Origin: Rhodocollybia butyracea
Taxonomy: Eukaryota > Basidiomycota > Agaricomycetes > Agaricales > Omphalotaceae
Assembly: GCA_015501585.1 (NCBI GenBank)
Contig: JADNRY010000126.1
Coordinates: forward strand, 115,469 to 179,468
DNA length: 64,000 bases
Direction of reading: 5' to 3'
This document shows positions 1-10,394 of the stretch, one piece after another (position 1 is the stretch's first letter; each line of letters begins with the position of its first letter). The translations under genes and the position numbers were made by a program. A model generated the notes under the pieces. The model did not search any database. It saw only the letters and a program-made list of their open reading frames with translations, and was not told the origin of the DNA.

Positions 1-198
1 ACAGGTGATAGGCCAATGGAAAAGTGCCGCATTCATCCTTTACCTCCGTAAACATGCTCAGATAATGGCCCCCTACATGCAGCCCAAGCTACACCATGAA
101 CTCATACGATATACCATGCCCCCAGTGCGCTGAGCGCCCTCCTACTCATAGGGAATCCACGGTCTTCTGGATGCGTCGTGCACTCCTACTGATTGGGT

Positions 199-373
199 AT
201 CGCAGCCGACCGTGAATCTCCTTAGATGCTGGGACCCGAAGGCCTACGGCCTTCTCCCATACACGCAATAATAGCAGACTACTTAAACATTATTACATGT
301 TACGCAATTACCTACTAAAGTATTCATCTACTTAGTAGCTACTCAATCTCAAGCATCACTTATAGTTCCAAGA
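199..373 (+). repeat. 175-bp direct repeat, copy 1
   Basis: A 175-bp segment that recurs at 670-844 with no difference that I can see. It contains a perfect hairpin (stem AAGGCC, loop TAC). The flanks differ. The identity suggests a recent duplication. It could be a solo terminal repeat, but it lacks TG..CA ends, so I leave it unclassified. Bases 1-198 upstream show nothing that I recognise. Confidence 0.85.
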
Positions 374-669
374 TGGCAGTTTGCAAATGAGTGAAACAAG
401 CGCGGCAAAACTTGAGTCTTAGTATGGACACGTGATGCGGCGTCTGCTCACTTTCGCCGCTACAGTCGTGTCCGTCGAAAGACTCACTACTACTAGCATA
501 GCTCACTGTCTTTTCTTCCACACCCTCCCACCCAGAACGCAGTGCTCGGAGTCTCCCGATTCAAACACTGAACGTGGCTGTGTTGCACCACCATATGAAT
601 CGGAAGATACCGAATCGACTACTCAACACCGCAAGTCCGAGCACAGGAGCTCATCGGCCCGCCCGCCCT

Positions 670-844
670 ATCGCAGCCGACCGTGAATCTCCTTAGATGC
701 TGGGACCCGAAGGCCTACGGCCTTCTCCCATACACGCAATAATAGCAGACTACTTAAACATTATTACATGTTACGCAATTACCTACTAAAGTATTCATCT
801 ACTTAGTAGCTACTCAATCTCAAGCATCACTTATAGTTCCAAGA
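670..844 (+). repeat. 175-bp direct repeat, copy 2, abutting Gypsy-1 Gag
   Basis: Second copy of the 199-373 repeat, 471 bp downstream. Its right end joins directly to the reading frame of a Gag C-terminal domain, so the boundary at about 844 is also where the 5' part of the retroelement has been lost. The 296 bp between the copies hold only a short ORF (from 435) that I do not trust. Confidence 0.85.
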
Positions 845-1956
845 CTGGAGCAAGTCCTGCACAGACAAGCCATGGTGCGGATCGCAGCTGCAACAGCTAC
901 CATAACCGAAACCAGGATAACCGACACCAACAGAGTCGACCTGGTAACGGTGGTAAGCATTCCGGTCAGAATAATCGACCATATAATCATAACAGAGGCT
1001 CTACCTCCAAGGGATCCGATGGCAACTGCTATAAGTGCGGCCAGCCGGGTCACTTAGCACGTAACTGCCTGCAGAATAATATGGTAAGCTCAGGTGCGAG
1101 CGGACCACCAGGCTTATCTGTGCACAGAATGCAATTTCCGTTGACTGACAAGTCATCGGAGTTACTTGCTCAGCTTGCGGATACAACGCAGAGAGCAACA
1201 GAACTTACTTTGAATATGATGCACTTTGGCCCGTTCAGCAATGAGTTCTATGAGACACTTGGATTCGAGGACTTGTCTGATTCTGATTCTGCAAGCTGTA
1301 CCAGTCTTGCAACACCTACCCCAGAACCTACCCTTGGTTCAGAGAGTGAGGATAGCTCACTGCCGCCATTGTTACCCTCAACGCCTACAGAGTATATTGA
1401 GGATGAGGACGGGATGCCCCCGCTCCAATATGTCTCTGATTCCAAGTGCAAGAAGGACAATGAATTTGACTTTGAGTCAGATTCCGAGGTCAACTTACAC
1501 AGCTCTGACCTCTGGCCGCAGTGTACAGACTCTGAACCAGAAGGAGAGGATGATGAACTTGAATTGGACTTGGATGGAATGCCCCCACTCCAGTATGTCT
1601 TGGACTCTGAGTATGGAGATGACAATGAATACGAGGGGATGCCCTCCCTCCAATGTGTCTCCGACTCTGAGAGTGAAGGCGGTGAATTTGACAATGAGCT
1701 ACAATCAGAGATTGACTCGCCAATAGATTCTATCTGTTTCACAGTAGGGGAAGACGGCAAACCCGAATATTCATTCGTGGATGCTGCTAAAGATATCTTT
1801 GGATATCCTGAAACACCCTGGTCAAACTTTTTCTTGCACGGGAAGGTCAAACCTGAGCAGTGGCATAATCACATTAGTGATTTTATTAGTTTGACTACTA
1901 CATTCATACTGAATCATTACGCACTGTACCCTGGTGATGAAATTTACTGGGGATAA
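845..1956 (+). pseudogene. Gypsy-1 Gag C-terminal part with CCHC zinc knuckle
   Basis: The frame is open from 790 to the stop at 1954. Residues encoded at 1027-1071 read CYKCGQPGHLARNC, a CX2CX4HX4C nucleocapsid zinc knuckle, preceded by an Asn/Gln/Arg/His-rich basic stretch typical of nucleic-acid-binding Gag tails. After the knuckle comes an acidic region with three imperfect repeats built on DGMPPLQYVSDSE (about 1410-1440, 1573-1605 and 1636-1668). The capsid part is missing, lost at the 175-bp repeat. The stop at 1954 lies at the edge of an inverted segment, so it is probably not the original end of this frame. Confidence 0.85.
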
Positions 1957-2445
1957 ACGCTTACGCCACCAGCCCATTAAGTTGAACTTGGTGTTTTGTA
2001 ACTGCGTAAGACTTAAACACTCACTGCAGACTCCAACTTCTTGGTCTGTAAAATCATAATAAATTTCAGATCCTATATGCAACTGATGTACAAAGAAATG
2101 TTCTAGTGGATCCTCAACTGGAGGGATTTGGCTCTTCAGATAAGCCGGTATTCCACAGGTGAGTACAAACATTATTCCTCCCTGGTACACATCACCGATT
2201 TTTCTACTTTCAAGGCAATGTGGTGAGTTAATCTCACAGTCAAGAAGCTGAGCCCGCTGCCCTGCATACCACGTGGCGGGCCGAAACTCTGGATTTAACA
2301 AAGTCTCAGTTGAGATTAGGAGCTCTCCATAGTTGGAGTCCTCATCAAGAATAGCATAAGTATCTGTATTTTTCTTATAGACACTGAAGTCGTAAGAAGA
2401 CTGCAATCCAAAATTATTGCGGAGCAGGACCTCCACTATCACCGT
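1953..2445 (-). pseudogene. Inverted segment of the Gypsy-1 gag-pol frame
   Basis: This gap between two + strand ORFs is closed on the + strand but open for its whole length on the - strand. The - strand peptide has ordinary composition (for example HFFVHQLHIGSEIYYDF and FNLMGWWRKRL). Turning the segment round in place makes the frame continuous at both ends: ..GDEIYW runs into the - strand start and ..WWRKRL runs into MKQSAERKAF at 2446. I infer an in-place inversion of about 490 bp inside the element. The peptide itself has no domain that I recognise; it would lie between the zinc knuckle and the protease. Confidence 0.65.
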
Positions 2446-3025
2446 ATGAAACAGTCAGCTGAGCGTAAGGCATTCCGTGAAGCTAGGAGACTTAACTGGT
2501 CACATTGCCGTCAGGGGGAACTGATGGCTCATGCTGTTGAAGACTGGCTTGAGCTTAGCCAGCCTTTCCCAGGAGACAGCAAATTACTTGAACTGGGATA
2601 CACTCGGTTTTCACCTTGGCGCACGCAGAGTGGTCAGTCACTTGTGGTACTTGACCATCTCCAAAATCTAAAATGCTGTATTCCAATGTGGTTAGTATGC
2701 CGCCCAAGCTTTGTCCCAGGGGACCATTGGAATGAAGTTTGTGCCATTGACGCAAGCTTACCTGAATTCGAGGATATGGACTATCCCAGAATGGGGAACG
2801 TACTGGCTGTTGTGGCCAGAAATATGCTTGCCCGCCACGTTCCATTTATTCCTGACTTTGACGATCCGGAATATACTAGTAGACATAATTATGATGTTTA
2901 CGTTGACCAGGAAGTACCTTCATTGTACATCATTGAAGACAAAGGTCGTGACTTCAAGACACACATATCAGTAGAATTTTTTACTGAATCCAGATTTTAA
3001 CTTACCAGATTGGTATAACAAACGG
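2446..3025 (+). pseudogene. Gypsy-1 linker between Gag and protease
   Basis: Open frame of about 184 codons with no named domain; Trp- and acidic-rich. It ends in a stop at 2998, but the adjacent frame continues without a break as NPDFNLPDWYNKRLKVAHDE into the next ORF. A single frameshift near 2985 therefore separates two halves of one polyprotein. Confidence 0.6.
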
Positions 3026-3690
3026 TTGAAGGTAGCCCATGATGAGCTCCTTAACCGACTTAGGGGACCTGTTGAATACAAGTTCCTTCCAGGTTTTCTA
3101 TACGGCACGCCGGAGGGCGGGTTTGAATGTGAATTAGACCAATTTGTTGAATATTCGGACGCAAATTTACATTTGCTCTTTGGAAACCTGCATTGGGAAG
3201 AACAAAATGGATCAGTTCATGTAACTAGTATTGCGAGTTCATATATTGAACCATGTACCTATCCAGGTCTACAACGCAACTCTGGAATTGTGAAGAGTGT
3301 TGGGCAACTTGTTCCCCGACCTATTGTGATAGTTGTAAAGATTAACGATAGGCCTGCGCATGCATTAATTGACTCAGGTTCACTGGGAGATTTTATGTCT
3401 ACCCAGTTAGCTGATCAATTGAAGGTAGAAAAGAAATATATGCCTACACCTTTACCTTTGCACCTTGCTATCCAAGGATCACGCTCAAGAATCCTTTGCG
3501 GGACTACAGTAAACCTGAAATATCAGAAAATTAATGCCCCGCGCTACTTTGATATTGCAAATGTGTCAAACTATGATATTATTCTGGGTACACCTTGGAT
3601 ATATACGTACAAGGTACAGATAGGATTAAACCCAACAACTGTTGACGTTGGTAGCGACGTTCCTCTCCCTATTCAAGGAGACAATGTCAG
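3026..3690 (+). pseudogene. Gypsy-1 aspartic protease
   Basis: Retropepsin-like protease of the Gag-Pol polyprotein. The catalytic motif is at about 3367 as ALIDSGSLGDFMS (DSG in place of DTG, usual in this group) and the C-terminal flap/hydrophobic motif is YDIILGTPWI at about 3571. It is preceded by IVIVVKINDRPAHA, the usual beta strand before the catalytic Asp. The protease is continuous with the start of RT in the same frame. Confidence 0.85.
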
Positions 3691-4765
3691 CAAGATACAC
3701 ACTCAATCTATTTCCTTAGAGGAAGAGAACTTAGAGCGTGTGCATGAGCAACTGCATGCATACGCAAAACCCTTGGGCAAGTCCATGGATGAGACGAGTT
3801 TACCTCCTCTCCATCGGATAAACCACACTATTCCTTTGATAGATGAGAATAAAATATATCCCTGGTGTCCCTCACGGTGTCCAGAGGTGTTCCGTCCTCA
3901 ATGGGATGCTAAGTGTAAAGCTTATGTGGAAAGTGGCCGGTGGGTCGTCACTTCATCTCGGAACACAGTCCCGATGTTTATTCCTAAAACAAAGGATAAG
4001 AAAGACCTTTGCGTAGTGATAGACTTGCATGCATGAAACGCAAATACTCACAAGATTGCTTCACCACTTCCTAACATAGATGGAATACTACAGCGAGTTG
4101 CAAAAGCAAAGTACTGAAGCTTAATTGACAGAAAGGATGCCTATGAGCAAATCCATATAATCCCAGAGCATGTGCCCCGCACGACGGTCTCAACTCCTGA
4201 CAGCAATATGGATAGTCAGGTTATCCAAATAGGAGACTGTAACGGCGGTGCAACTTACCAAGCAATAATGAATGATTCCTTCTCATCTTACATCGGTGTT
4301 TTCATGGATGTATACTTAGATGATATAGTCATCTACTCTGAGACTCTGGAGGACCATATCAAGCATGTTAAATTGGTTCTAGATGTCTTGAAGCGTGGAA
4401 AATTTTATCTCAGCAAGAAGAAATTGAATTTCTTACCAAAAGCACTCAAGATATTGGGTCAAGTCATTGATAACAATGGTGTCCATATGGACCCAGAAAA
4501 AGTTGACTTGATCGCCAATTGGAAGGTCCCAACCTCAAAAGAGATGTTAGCAGGATTTCAAGGTGCGGTTGGCTACCTGACTGACAGCTTACCTCAAATC
4601 CGGGGCCCAATGGGAATTTTGCATGCGCGTACAGGTGCTGCGGTTCCGTTTCAGTGGACATTCACGGAACAACGAGCTTTTGACAAGATAAAGGAAATTG
4701 ATCACTGTTGGAGAGACCATGCATGAGTTCCGTTAGACTACTCGCCGGGCCAGAAGCCGATATGG
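3691..4765 (+). pseudogene. Gypsy-1 reverse transcriptase (broken)
   Basis: RT begins with IYPWCPSRCPEVFRPQW, then AKCKAYVESGRW and VPMFIPKTKDKKDL (fingers). A stop at 4034 and a TGA where Trp is expected at about 4114 break motif A, still readable as DRKDAYEQI. The catalytic YLDDIVIYSE motif lies at 4315, followed by FLPKALKILGQVIDNNG (thumb). A further stop precedes the RNase H. Because motif A and the YxDD box are in separate frames, no active enzyme can be made. Confidence 0.88.
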
Positions 4766-5130
4766 GTGGTCATGGATGCTTGCTCTGCAAGCATAGTGGG
4801 CTTTGTCGGTCAAGGGGATGACTGGCGTGATGCGAGAGTGGCCGCGTTCTACTCAGAAAAGCTGAGTTCTGCACAGCAAAATTATGCTGTGCATGAATTG
4901 GAGATGCTGGCCGGCCTTGAAACAATGCTACGCCATCATGATATTCTCCAAGGTGCGAGATTCACCTGGATCACAGACCACAAGGCGTTGGTCCATCTTC
5001 TGGAGCAGAAGAATTTGTCTGGCCAGCAAGCACATTGGCTAGAGAAGATCGGCGAATTTGATTATGACATTGAATACATACCAGGTGAAGAGAACATCCT
5101 CTCGGATGCTCTATCACGTATGTATCTTAA
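4766..5130 (+). pseudogene. Gypsy-1 RNase H domain
   Basis: Ribonuclease H fold of Ty3/Gypsy Pol. Visible acidic residues are in VVMDACSAS (start), VHELEMLA (Glu), ITDHKALVHLL (Asp) and ILSDALSRM (last Asp). This domain removes RNA from the RNA-DNA hybrid during reverse transcription. The frame is open and continues through a Ser/Thr/Asn-rich linker of about 230 residues (5130-5800) to the integrase. Confidence 0.88.
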
Positions 5131-5799
5131 TGACGCTCCGGGCACTGGGCGTGCCCAGTCAGAATATACTGTACACAATGACAACGTGGACAACTCACAT
5201 CTCAGCATGCACTCAGTCTCAATGCTGGTGCTCACGGGTGCTGAGGCTCGTACTCGACATGTTCGAAAACCAGTAGAATCTGCTGATACAGGTCGGCCAG
5301 AAACATCGTGTGAATTTGCCGCACGTATGAAAGACCATGTTCGCGTCATTGGACCTCGTTCTCGCGGCCAGGAGGGCGGGAGTACCATAGAAACTTTGTC
5401 AAATAAATCTGGCATGACTTCAGAATCTAATACTTCACAGTCAAGTGAAAAACTTACTATTGAAATCCCTGCCAGGTCAAAAGCAAGGAAAGAAAGTGAA
5501 GGAACAACCTCTGCAGTTGGGGGGCTTCAGGAAAGCGAGAATCGGCGACTCTCTAGTATATATGAGAGCCCCGAAACCTTCTCTGACAGCAATGCTGTAA
5601 ATAATAATGAGGCCGTTAACTTAAATGTTGATAGTGCCATCAATTCAATGACACCTGTTAATCTGTCCAATGCAACTCTATTAAATCTTCTCAGTAATAC
5701 TGACAAAGGCTTTGACTTGCATGCCTCCATTAAGGGAAGATATAAGGAGGATTCTCCGTTCAGAAAAATCCTTGAGTCTCCAAAAAGCTTCAATAATTT

Positions 5800-6980
5800 T
5801 GAAGTATTGAATGACTTGATTTACCTTAAGCAACAAGGTCACCATGTATTGTGTGTACCTTGTATCGTTGTCAAGGGTCGGGTCATTCAGGAAGTGATTA
5901 TTTCCGAGGCCCATTCATTATTAGCTCATTTGGGTGCCTCGAAAACGATTGACTATCTTTGGGATCATGTCTGGTGGAAAGACATGGTCTCAGACACAAA
6001 ATCTTATTGTGAGACTTGCCATATCTGTAAGATTAGCAAGTCAAGTACTACTAAGCCCCATGGGCCTCTACATCTGCTCGAAATTCCTACCTACATGGGA
6101 GGCAATTGGTGTAGACTTTGTTGGACCTTTACCTGAGTCCAAAAATCATGATGGCACCATCTATGATTCGATGTGTGTTATAATCAATTTGTTTAGTTCA
6201 ATGGTACATATTGTACCATGTAAAACTACTTATTCTGCTCGTCAGTTTGCAGAGTTAATGTTTGAACATGTGTACAAGTTACATGGTTTACCGAAACGAA
6301 TTATTAGTGACTGAGACTCGCTATTCACTAGTATTTTTTGGAAACGGCTCCATGAATTAATTAGATCAAACCTTCACATGTCCAGCTCATACCATCCGCA
6401 GCATGATGGTGCTACTGAGCATGCGAATTGCGCTGTGACACAGATGTTACGACAATGTGTGTCAGCTACTCAAAAAGATTGGGTACCGAAATTCACTGCA
6501 ATTGAGTTTGCTATAAATTCTGCACATTCAGAGTCTACAGGTTATGCGCCGTTTGTACTTAGCAATGGCTGTATGCCTCGTGCAATGGTCTGGAACTCAG
6601 ACCTCAGCAATGAATATCCGTCTGTACAGACTTTTGCTTGCCTCCGAAGACTAGCTATAATGGCTGCACATGATAGTATCTTGGATGCTCAGGTCAAGCC
6701 GACTCATGCGGCCAACTGGAAACGGCGGTATGATCCCTTCCAGGAAGGAGATTTAGTATATGTTTCAACTAAAAACTTGACATTTGAGAAAGGATAAGCT
6801 TGTAAGCTTATCCCCAAGTACATTGGTCCTTACAAAATTACAAAGGATTTTGCAAATCACTCATTCCGAGTTGACCTCCCAGACAGTTTCATTCAACGTG
6901 GAGTACATCCTGTGTTCCATGCTTCGTTATTATGGGTTCACGTCCCTAACGATGATAGGAGGTTCCCAGGGAGGCTTGAC
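5800..6980 (+). pseudogene. Gypsy-1 integrase (broken)
   Basis: The N-terminal HHCC zinc-binding domain is present at 5905-6040 (EAHSLLAHLG ... CETCHICK). The catalytic core follows after a frameshift near 6090, with IGVDFVGPLPESKN carrying the first Asp and LPKRIISD the second. A TGA at 6312 replaces the Arg codon expected after ISD. The third catalytic residue lies in HPQHDGATEHANCAVTQML at about 6390. The C-terminal GPY/F-type module reads PKYIGPYKITKDF after a stop at 6796. Confidence 0.88.
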
Positions 6981-8350
6981 ACTCAGCTCCGTGAAACCCC
7001 TGAAGCTCAGGCCCAATGGCAGATTTAGAAAATTTTATCTCATTATGGCTCGAAAAATTCAGCTATTTTCCAAGTACGATGGAATACTGGTGACATTACC
7101 TGGATGCCTAGTGCTGAATAGAGATGTCCACGAGTCCGGATCCAAGTATACTTGGATCCGGAGCGCAAGTACTTGTGGCCTAAAAGGCCTGACTCATGGG
7201 AAACAGGTCACTGACTCGCAAGTACTTGTGGATCCGCACACTAATCAAGTAGTTACAGCTATATTCACAAGTGTTTACCATTATTTACTTGCATACAGTG
7301 ATTTTACAGTGTATAATGCTATTAAAAACCTGTACTTTACTTGTTACACTAATTTCATACTATGGTATGAAGTAAAAATGTACTGACAGTTAGGCTTTGG
7401 ATTGTAGACAGCCTACGGCGATTGGGCGCTAAAATAAGCGCTCAGTCGCTGTGAGCTGTCTACAACCTCAAACATGTGTGGCAGTACTTGATAAGTACTA
7501 TAATAAATATGATACTATTAATTACTGTAAGTTTTGATCACCAACAACAAATATATGAGTTCATATTGCTTGCACAAGTCTCACAAGTACTTGCAAGTCA
7601 ACCGAAAATTGCAAATGTCTGACTTGTGACCCGTGCCTGACCCGTGGGAAATGGATCCTGGGATCCGCGAGTCACATACTTGCGGGTTTTCCCACGGATC
7701 TTACCTGCGAGTACTTGTGAAGACTTGGACTCGTGGACATCTCTAGTGCTGAAATCCAGGATCTACCTTGTCTGAGCAAGTACTTGGACCTTTTGGATAT
7801 TAATTCCTTGGCACTCCTCCCCAAAGGTACAGGCGAGGCGCCGGATGAGGTGAAACTCGAGTTTGGATTTGGCTCCATCTCATTTCAAGATGAAAATTTA
7901 TTTTTGCAATCCGATTTTTGTTATAAGCAAGGGAACTTGTCGAGTCTCCCCACCACTGAGCCTGCTACCTCTCGTTTGTCATCACACACCTCACGCACTA
8001 TGTCAAACTCTGACTATGAATTCAAAAAACTCCGGCATGTCTCCGCTTCGCGTTTTGAAGTTGCAAAGAAGAGCCGGGATGGGGACCACACTACATTTTC
8101 ATCCCAGCAGGTCCGACTGTATCTTAGGTACAATAAGGCTGTTAGGGCCGAGGCGGGACTTCTTTTGTGGTACCCTGCGGGTTATGACTCCTTTGCCGCA
8201 GCCTTCAACGGCAAAGACTTGCCCGAGAAGCTTGTCACCATGGAATTCAATGATGACAACGTGGTTACTGGTCTTTTACATTTAGAGGACCCGTCGCCGA
8301 GGGTCAAGATGTTCGGGGTTAACCCCATTCAATGCTTCCAGAGGAGGTAA
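6981..8350 (+). pseudogene. Gypsy-1 chromodomain-like tail and 3' ORF, split by a MITE
   Basis: After IQRGVHPVFHASLLW the Pol tail reads FQVRWNTGDITWMPSAE, a chromodomain-like segment. It is cut within PSAE by the MITE at 7119-7745 and resumes at 7746 as AEIQDLPCLSKYLDLLDI. Gypsy-2 has a matching ending (KWNLGDITTEPSTTCKD..LDRYLELQGI). The frame then runs on to a stop at 8348 and includes a Met at 7999 (MSNSDYEFKKLRHV). The last 117 residues may be a separate ORF following Pol. A stop at 7026 also interrupts the tail. Confidence 0.75.
7119..7745. mobile_element. 627-bp hAT-type MITE in Gypsy-1
   Basis: Perfect 19-bp terminal inverted repeats (TAGAGATGTCCACGAGTCC at 7119-7137 and its complement at 7727-7745). 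An 8-bp target duplication, GTGCTGAA, flanks it at 7111-7118 and 7746-7753. An 8-bp duplication and ends starting TAGAG fit the hAT superfamily. It encodes nothing. A perfect 28-bp palindrome at 7135-7162 lies next to the left end, and the palindrome CAAGTACTTG recurs inside. The insertion sits in a codon run of the Gypsy-1 Pol tail, so it is younger than Gypsy-1. Confidence 0.93.
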
Positions 8351-8786
8351 ACTCGTCTCATCCATGGACTTGCACAAGGGTTTTGCCTTTTAAATAAAAA
8401 TTCACATAATGCGCTGATACGCCCCGAGACTTTTTGAGTCTAAAACTAGACTTAAAGCTCACTACTGGATAGTCTTTGCATGATACGTAGTGTTCATACC
8501 ACTTGGAGGACTTCTCCCAGTGCTGTGTTCACTGAAACCCAAATTGGACAAGCTTGTACAACGCCTGTATTGCCACCGCTTCACGCGCACGACGGCCTAA
8601 CATTGATATCAAAACATCAGCCATTTCGGCCCATACTCTCAATTTGATATAATTGATTTACTTGAAACCACCTCACCAGGAGGCCGTTTTCTATGAAACC
8701 TTCGATGTTGCAGACCGTTTGGACGATTCTTACATCGTTTCACTAGTTAGCACTCAATTACAAGCTTTCCCTTCCATAGGAAATGC
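8351..8786. other. Stretch without a recognisable gene
   Basis: The 436 bp after the Gypsy-1 stop hold no LTR start that I can see. A short + strand frame at about 8680-8800 (ending LQAFPSIGNAYSE) may be a further element remnant, but no domain can be named. Confidence 0.4.
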
Positions 8787-9850
8787 TTACTCAGAATGAT
8801 AATACCTTACTAAGGGTATAAAACTTAGAACATGCAAAAGGGCAATCTGGGCAAGAAATAAAATGTACCAGAGACCCTGAAGCACTAGAACGAACGAAAG
8901 CAGTGCATAGGCATCCGACGGCATCGAAATACCGGTATCCAGGGTACTTCTCTGGTCCCAGAACATGGTTACATCAGTTGTTGGGATAAATGCCTCATTT
9001 TCAAATAATTGCATAGCATGATGATACAGGACAAGAGTGGGGGTCAAACCGAGTCCGAACAGGTCCCGTCGACGTCCCCTGCCCTCCCGCATTATACCCC
9101 ATGAGTCCCCCGACCATAGAGACGAGATTTGAGTAGGTACTAGGAGGAGACATACCTATATGTCTATAGATATGCTCATACTTCAATGCCCATCAATCAG
9201 AGACCTTAGAAAATTTATGAACCCTTGAAACGAGTTTATACAAGTTGGAAATACGGTACAACGTCCCGATACCGGGTGGTTTTCCGATGCTCCAGCATAG
9301 AACTGAGATCTGTCCCCTTGGAGCAGTATTTCAAAGATTAGAATGAAACTTGATGTTGCAGGGCTTAGATGACAATTATCGAAGCGAGAATAGCTGAGAT
9401 ACATTGTTCTTCAAGTCCTCCCTCACTTATAGAACCTGTGAACTACTGGTTCACACTTACTTACAGTCATAAGTCACTGTAAGTACTGACAATCAAGAAT
9501 GAATGAAAAAGAACATACCAAGAACTCGAGATTGAACATCTATGATCCGAAATGGAACTGAATAGAGTGAAACGACCTCATGGGGCGGTCTCTGTTCACC
9601 GCTTCCGGGTCTGATGTAAAATTTCACAATAGAATTGACCATATGATGCCATACAGCCTCGTATGCAGAGCACATGCTCCCCTTACCAATACTCTTGGCT
9701 TCCTTGGGTATATAATCAAGGGGAGACCTCCAGAAAGAGCAGGCATCCCTCCCCCCCAGGTTAACAAGCTTGCTGTCAAGCTTGTAGTAATAGGGTGCTT
9801 CTGGCAGAAGAAAGAACAGAATTATTCAGAGTGCTTTTGCTTCTGACAGA
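8787..9850 (-). pseudogene. Unrecognised spliced gene or gene remnant
   Basis: One exon is well supported on the - strand: 9800 down to 9519, with acceptor CTTCTGCCAG after a pyrimidine run and donor GTATGT. It encodes about 93 residues including KLDSKLVNLGGRDACSF, YEAVWHHMVNSIVKFY and VVSLYSVPFRIIDVQSR. Further - strand open segments follow at 9404-9183 and 9186-8787. The last contains a hydrophobic stretch (SFVLVLQGLWYILFLAQIALL) that could span a membrane. I cannot join the exons with confidence or name a family. It sits between two retroelements and may be a fragment. Confidence 0.4.
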
Positions 9851-9902
9851 ACTTGAATGAACTTGGATTGCATTTGAACAGACAAAGAAAGAGACCTTGC
9901 AC

Positions 9903-9920
9903 TTGTTGTTGTTGTTGTTG
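9903..9920. repeat. (TTG)6 microsatellite
   Basis: Six TTG units at 9903-9920, upstream of the 8.8-9.9 kb remnant on its own strand. Confidence 0.9.
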
Positions 9921-10245
9921 ATTGATTGAAAGTTAAAGTCCCAGTCTTGTCTTGTTTGAAAGTTTTGAAGTCCAGAGTCTTGTTTTGAAAGGAATAGTTA
10001 AAGTACAAAGAGAACCCCAGAGACTATAGAGCATTTTGTGCAATAGAGTCCATTGATCAATCTTGAATTACCCCAGAACTCAAAAGTCTGATTGTGTGTT
10101 TGTGTTTGTGTTGTTTTGCCTTCTGCCCACATACCCATAGTTAGCCCTATCAGCGCTCCACGCACTTAAAATTTGTTACATTTTTTGCTTACTTACTTTT
10201 ACTCTTGACTTTTGTGTGGTCTTCTTTGTAGACCAGGAGGGCATA

Positions 10246-10386
10246 TGTAACAGTACAGATCAATCCCTGCCGGACCGATCCTTCCACCCTATATAAGACT
10301 TGATTGTACATAGATAGAGATTAGTTTACTTTGAATCCAGCGCTATCCCTGTCATTCCGAGTATCTCTTCATGTGACTACTGTCAC
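10246..10386 (+). repeat. Possible short LTR with TATA box
   Basis: The segment starts TGTAACAG after a purine-rich AGGAGGGCATA and ends CTGTCACA, so its termini are nearly complementary. It holds CTATATAAG at about 10292. This would be a 141-bp LTR or LTR fragment. No matching second copy is in the window and I see no target duplication. It could belong to Gypsy-2, whose Pol fragment begins directly after it. Confidence 0.35.
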
Positions 10387-10394
10387 ATATTTTC

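Larger units (their letters stand above)
845..8350 (+). mobile_element. Gypsy-1: decayed Ty3/Gypsy chromovirus, 5' truncated
   Basis: Order on the + strand is Gag zinc knuckle, acidic repeat region, linker, aspartic protease, reverse transcriptase, RNase H, integrase and chromodomain-like tail. This is the Ty3/Gypsy order (integrase after RNase H). No LTR is visible at either end: the left end abuts a 175-bp repeat and no LTR start is seen after 8350. The frame is broken by stops at about 4034, 4114, 4726, 6312, 6796 and 7026, by frameshifts near 2990 and 6090, by an inverted segment (1953-2445) and by a MITE (7119-7745). The element cannot be autonomous. Confidence 0.9.

Noticed and set aside
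1248..1850. 200-codon ORF on the - strand
   Set aside because: Antisense to the acidic repeat region of Gypsy-1 Gag; Ser/Glu-rich only because the sense strand codes for Asp/Ser/Glu repeats.
6793..6814. Perfect hairpin GGATAAGCTT with a 2-nt loop, overlapping a stop in Pol
   Set aside because: The frame reads on as ACKLIPKYIGPY without insertion, so the stop is a point change and the hairpin is chance.
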